From: Rhizobium bangladeshense
Lineage (GTDB): Bacteria > Pseudomonadota > Alphaproteobacteria > Rhizobiales > Rhizobiaceae
Assembly: GCF_017357245.1 (NCBI RefSeq)
Contig: NZ_CP071612.1
Coordinates: 1,429,001 to 1,493,000, forward strand
DNA: 64,000 nt
Direction: 5' to 3'
In this document: in pieces, positions 61,786-64,000 of the stretch
Layout of the letters: every line of letters starts with the position of its first letter
How positions within the stretch are numbered: the stretch's first letter is position 1
Position numbers and translations under genes: made by a program
Notes under the pieces: generated by a model
What the model was told of the DNA's origin: nothing
Databases searched by the model: none
The model's input: the letters and a program-made list of their open reading frames with translations, nothing else

Positions 61786-62523
61786 ATGTTCGATCTTTCC
61801 GGCCGCAAGGCTCTCGTCACCGGCGCATCGGGCGGCATCGGCGAGGAAATTGCCCGTCTTCTTCATAAGCAGGGCGCCATCGTTGGCCTGCACGGCACCC
61901 GCGTCGAGAAGCTGGAGGCGCTGGCGGCCGAGCTCGGCGAGCGCGTCAAGATCTTCCCGGCAAACCTGTCCGACCGTGAGGAGGTCAAGGCGCTCGGCCA
62001 GAAGGCGGAAGCCGATCTCGAAGGGGTGGATATTCTGGTCAACAATGCCGGCATCACCAAGGATGGCCTCTTCGTGCGCATGAGCGACGAGGATTGGGAC
62101 GCTGTTCTCGAAGTCAACCTGACGGCGACGTTCCGCCTGACGCGCGAGTTGACGCATCCGATGATGCGCCGCCGCTACGGCCGTATCATCAATATCACCT
62201 CGGTCGTCGGCGTCACCGGCAATCCGGGGCAGGCCAATTATTGCGCCTCCAAGGCCGGCATGATCGGATTCACCAAGTCCCTGGCGCAGGAAATTGCGAC
62301 GCGCAACGTGACGGTCAACTGCGTCGCGCCCGGCTTCATCGAAAGCGCCATGACCGGCAAGCTGAACGACAAGCAGAAGGAAGCGATCATGGGGGCGATT
62401 CCGATGAAGCGGATGGGCACCGGCGGCGAGGTCGCTTCGGCCGTTGCCTACCTTGCGTCCTCCGAGGCTGCCTACATGACCGGCCAGACGCTGCATGTAA
62501 ACGGCGGCATGGCTATGATCTGA
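61786..62523 (+). CDS. fabG: 3-oxoacyl-[ACP] reductase
   Basis: NADPH-dependent second step of fatty-acid elongation. The 245-aa SDR protein has TGASGGIGEE (nucleotide loop), NNAGITKDGLFVRM, the catalytic Ser in NITSVVGVTG, YCASKAG (Tyr/Lys) and VAPGFIESAMT. AAGGAA precedes ATG 61786, 30 bp after fabD. The fabD-fabG spacing suggests one operon. Confidence 0.97.
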   Translation: MFDLSGRKALVTGASGGIGEEIARLLHKQGAIVGLHGTRVEKLEALAAELGERVKIFPANLSDREEVKALGQKAEADLEGVDILVNNAGITKDGLFVRMSDEDWDAVLEVNLTATFRLTRELTHPMMRRRYGRIINITSVVGVTGNPGQANYCASKAGMIGFTKSLAQEIATRNVTVNCVAPGFIESAMTGKLNDKQKEAIMGAIPMKRMGTGGEVASAVAYLASSEAAYMTGQTLHVNGGMAMI

Positions 62524-62810
62524 AACGACAAACTGTTGGCATCGGATTATTTCCCGCCAATAGCATGTTGAGCAATCACGAAGCGTTGATTTTCTGGCTT
62601 TGCGGCAGACTTAAACCATGTTAAGCGGGCCATGACTGTGAACAGTCGTCCCGAGAAAGCAGACGGACCGGCGGGCTTTTCGCAAGCCTGGGACATCTCT
62701 GAAGCCGGGTAAACGAGTTTGCCGAGGATGTCTGAAAACATCGCAGGCTGAAACAGGGTAGGGGTGCCGCAACGGCATTCCGATCAGGACATAAGGTCGA
62801 GGAAACCGAC

Positions 62811-63047
62811 ATGAGCGATATCGCAGAACGCGTAAAGAAAATTGTTATTGATCATCTTGGCGTCGATGCCGACAAGGTTGTCGAGAGCGCCAGCTTTATC
62901 GACGATCTGGGCGCTGACTCGCTCGACACGGTCGAACTTGTCATGGCTTTCGAAGAAGAATTCGGCGTTGAAATTCCTGACGACGCTGCCGACTCGATCC
63001 TGACGGTCGGCGATGCAGTGAAGTTTATTGAGAAGGCCCAGGCCTGA
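62811..63047 (+). CDS. acpP: Acyl carrier protein
   Basis: The 78-aa acidic carrier of fatty-acid intermediates. Ser 37 in [19 protein letters not shown] is the phosphopantetheine attachment site, added by AcpS (11.3 kb). Helices and loop are standard for the constitutive AcpP. The 287-bp space after fabG has TTGATT-N18-CTTAAA-like boxes (about 62586-62615), a possible acpP promoter, and a small palindrome GACTGT-GA-ACAGTC (62634-62647). Confidence 0.97.
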   Translation: MSDIAERVKKIVIDHLGVDADKVVESASFIDDLGADSLDTVELVMAFEEEFGVEIPDDAADSILTVGDAVKFIEKAQA

Positions 63048-63062
63048 TACTGTATATTTGAG

Positions 63063-63096
63063 AAAGGGCGGGCCTGGAGTCCGCCCTTTTCTTTTC
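63063..63096 (+). terminator. Terminator between acpP and fabF
   Basis: AAAGGGCGG (63063-63071) pairs with CCGCCCTTT (63081-63089), followed by TTCTTTT. It ends about 45 bp before fabF, so it likely reduces readthrough and makes acpP transcript the most abundant. Confidence 0.82.
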
Positions 63097-63140
63097 GGCA
63101 TATTTCTCCATAGAATATAAGAGACGGGGGAAACCACGCG

Positions 63141-64000
63141 ATGAGACGTGTCGTCATCACCGGTACCGGCATGGTATCACCCTTGGGATGCGGAACTGAG
63201 GTGACGTGGTCTCGGCTGCTTGCCGGCCAGAACGGTGCCCGTCTGGTCACCGAATTCGAAGTCGATGACCTTCCCGCCAAGATCGCTTGCCGTATCCCGA
63301 TCGGCGACGGCACCGATGGCACGTTCAGTGCCGATCAGTGGATGGAGCCGAAGGAGCAGCGCAAGGTTGATCCCTTTATCATCTACGGCATGGCCGCCGC
63401 CGACATGGCGCTTGCCGATGCCGACTGGCATCCCGAGACGGATGAGGATCAGATTGCCACCGGTGTGCTGATCGGCTCCGGCATTGGCGGCATCGAAGGC
63501 ATCGTCGAGGCAGGCTACACCCTGCGCGACAAGGGTCCCCGCCGCATCTCCCCCTTCTTCATCCCCGGCCGCCTGATCAACCTCGTTTCCGGCCAGGTCT
63601 CGATTCGCCACAAGCTGCGCGGACCCAATCATTCGGTTGTCACCGCCTGCTCCACCGGCGCGCATGCGATCGGCGATGCCGCGCGGCTGATCGCTCTTGG
63701 TGACGCCGACGTCATGGTCGCCGGCGGTACGGAATCTCCCGTCAGCCGTATTTCGCTCGCAGGATTTGCCGCCTGCAAGGCGCTGTCGACCCAGCACAAT
63801 GACGATCCGCAGAAAGCTTCGCGCCCCTATGACCGTGATCGCGACGGCTTCGTCATGGGCGAGGGCGCCGGCATTGTCGTGCTCGAAGAGTTGGAGCATG
63901 CCAAGGCCCGCGGCGCCAAGATCTACGCCGAAGTCGTCGGCTATGGCCTGTCGGGTGACGCCTATCACATCACTGCGCCTTCCGAAGACGGCGAGGGTGC
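63141..64000 (+). CDS. fabF: 3-oxoacyl-[ACP] synthase II (partial)
   Basis: The condensing enzyme that elongates acyl-ACP with malonyl-ACP. The frame opens MRRVVITGTGMVSPLG at 63141 and runs to the window end (286 complete codons). The active-site Cys 170 is in VTACSTGAHAIG; the two catalytic His residues would come later, outside the window. GACGGGGGAAA before the ATG is the ribosome site. Confidence 0.96.
   Translation, partial: MRRVVITGTGMVSPLGCGTEVTWSRLLAGQNGARLVTEFEVDDLPAKIACRIPIGDGTDGTFSADQWMEPKEQRKVDPFIIYGMAAADMALADADWHPETDEDQIATGVLIGSGIGGIEGIVEAGYTLRDKGPRRISPFFIPGRLINLVSGQVSIRHKLRGPNHSVVTACSTGAHAIGDAARLIALGDADVMVAGGTESPVSRISLAGFAACKALSTQHNDDPQKASRPYDRDRDGFVMGEGAGIVVLEELEHAKARGAKIYAEVVGYGLSGDAYHITAPSEDGEG

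Overview
The window looks like chromosomal DNA of a fast-growing alphaproteobacterium of the Rhizobium etli / R. leguminosarum group. Grounds: high GC (about 60 % by eye), the gene orders dapA-smpB-NYN-rpoZ-rsh and acpS-lepB-rnc-era, the rpsF-rpsR-DUF2232-rplI-dnaB-alr-radA-cvpA-purF block, alphaproteobacterial protein variants (RSH of 744 aa, bL9 of 192 aa, bS6 of 152 aa), promoters close to CTTGAC-N17-CTATAT, and several intergenic palindromic elements resembling the rhizobial RIME1 repeat. This is mostly core genome. I see no phage, insertion sequence, CRISPR array, tRNA or rRNA.

Layout. 1-1.6 kb: end of a type I secretion ABC exporter and its HlyD adaptor. 1.7-4.8 kb: an alpha/beta hydrolase and a frameshifted soluble lytic transglycosylase. 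5-16.6 kb: core information and stress genes (dapA, smpB, NYN nuclease-like protein, rpoZ, rsh, acpS, lepB, rnc, era, a Crp/Fnr regulator, a receiver-only response regulator, recO). 16.7-29.6 kb: accessory or housekeeping genes (aldo/keto reductase, MOSC, HD protein, GGDEF/EAL protein, EF-hand protein, sodC, mscS, a translationally coupled ygfZ-HD-phosphatase operon, small hypotheticals, Nudix, UPF0060, SRAP). 29.8-33.2 kb: psd-pssA phospholipid operon, an ArsR/SRPBCC pair and clpP. 33.3-46 kb: Atm1-type exporter, LysM envelope protein, LOG, rarD, cimA, pip with three tandem GFA genes (the middle one frameshifted), cysS, GH25 lysozyme. 46.2-59.5 kb: minus-strand replication, translation and purine block, interrupted by plus-strand amino-acid transport genes (lysE, araC, azlCD). 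59.6-64 kb: an aldo/keto reductase and the fatty-acid synthesis cluster fabD-fabG-acpP-fabF, the last cut by the window end.

Most notable: two single-base frameshifts, each at a short homopolymer (slt near 4350; GFA near 42834); four clear RIME1-like elements, two of which face each other around an HD-domain gene and carry stop codons of neighbouring genes; a LysM protein with mirrored internal duplications (A-B-linker-B-A-LysM); long structured leaders before purF and rpsF; a palindrome that may be the ArsR operator; and a strong terminator 18 bp before the rsh start. I did not find a convincing new multi-gene defence or metabolic system; the tandem GFA/pip operon and the LysM protein are the best candidates for something undescribed.
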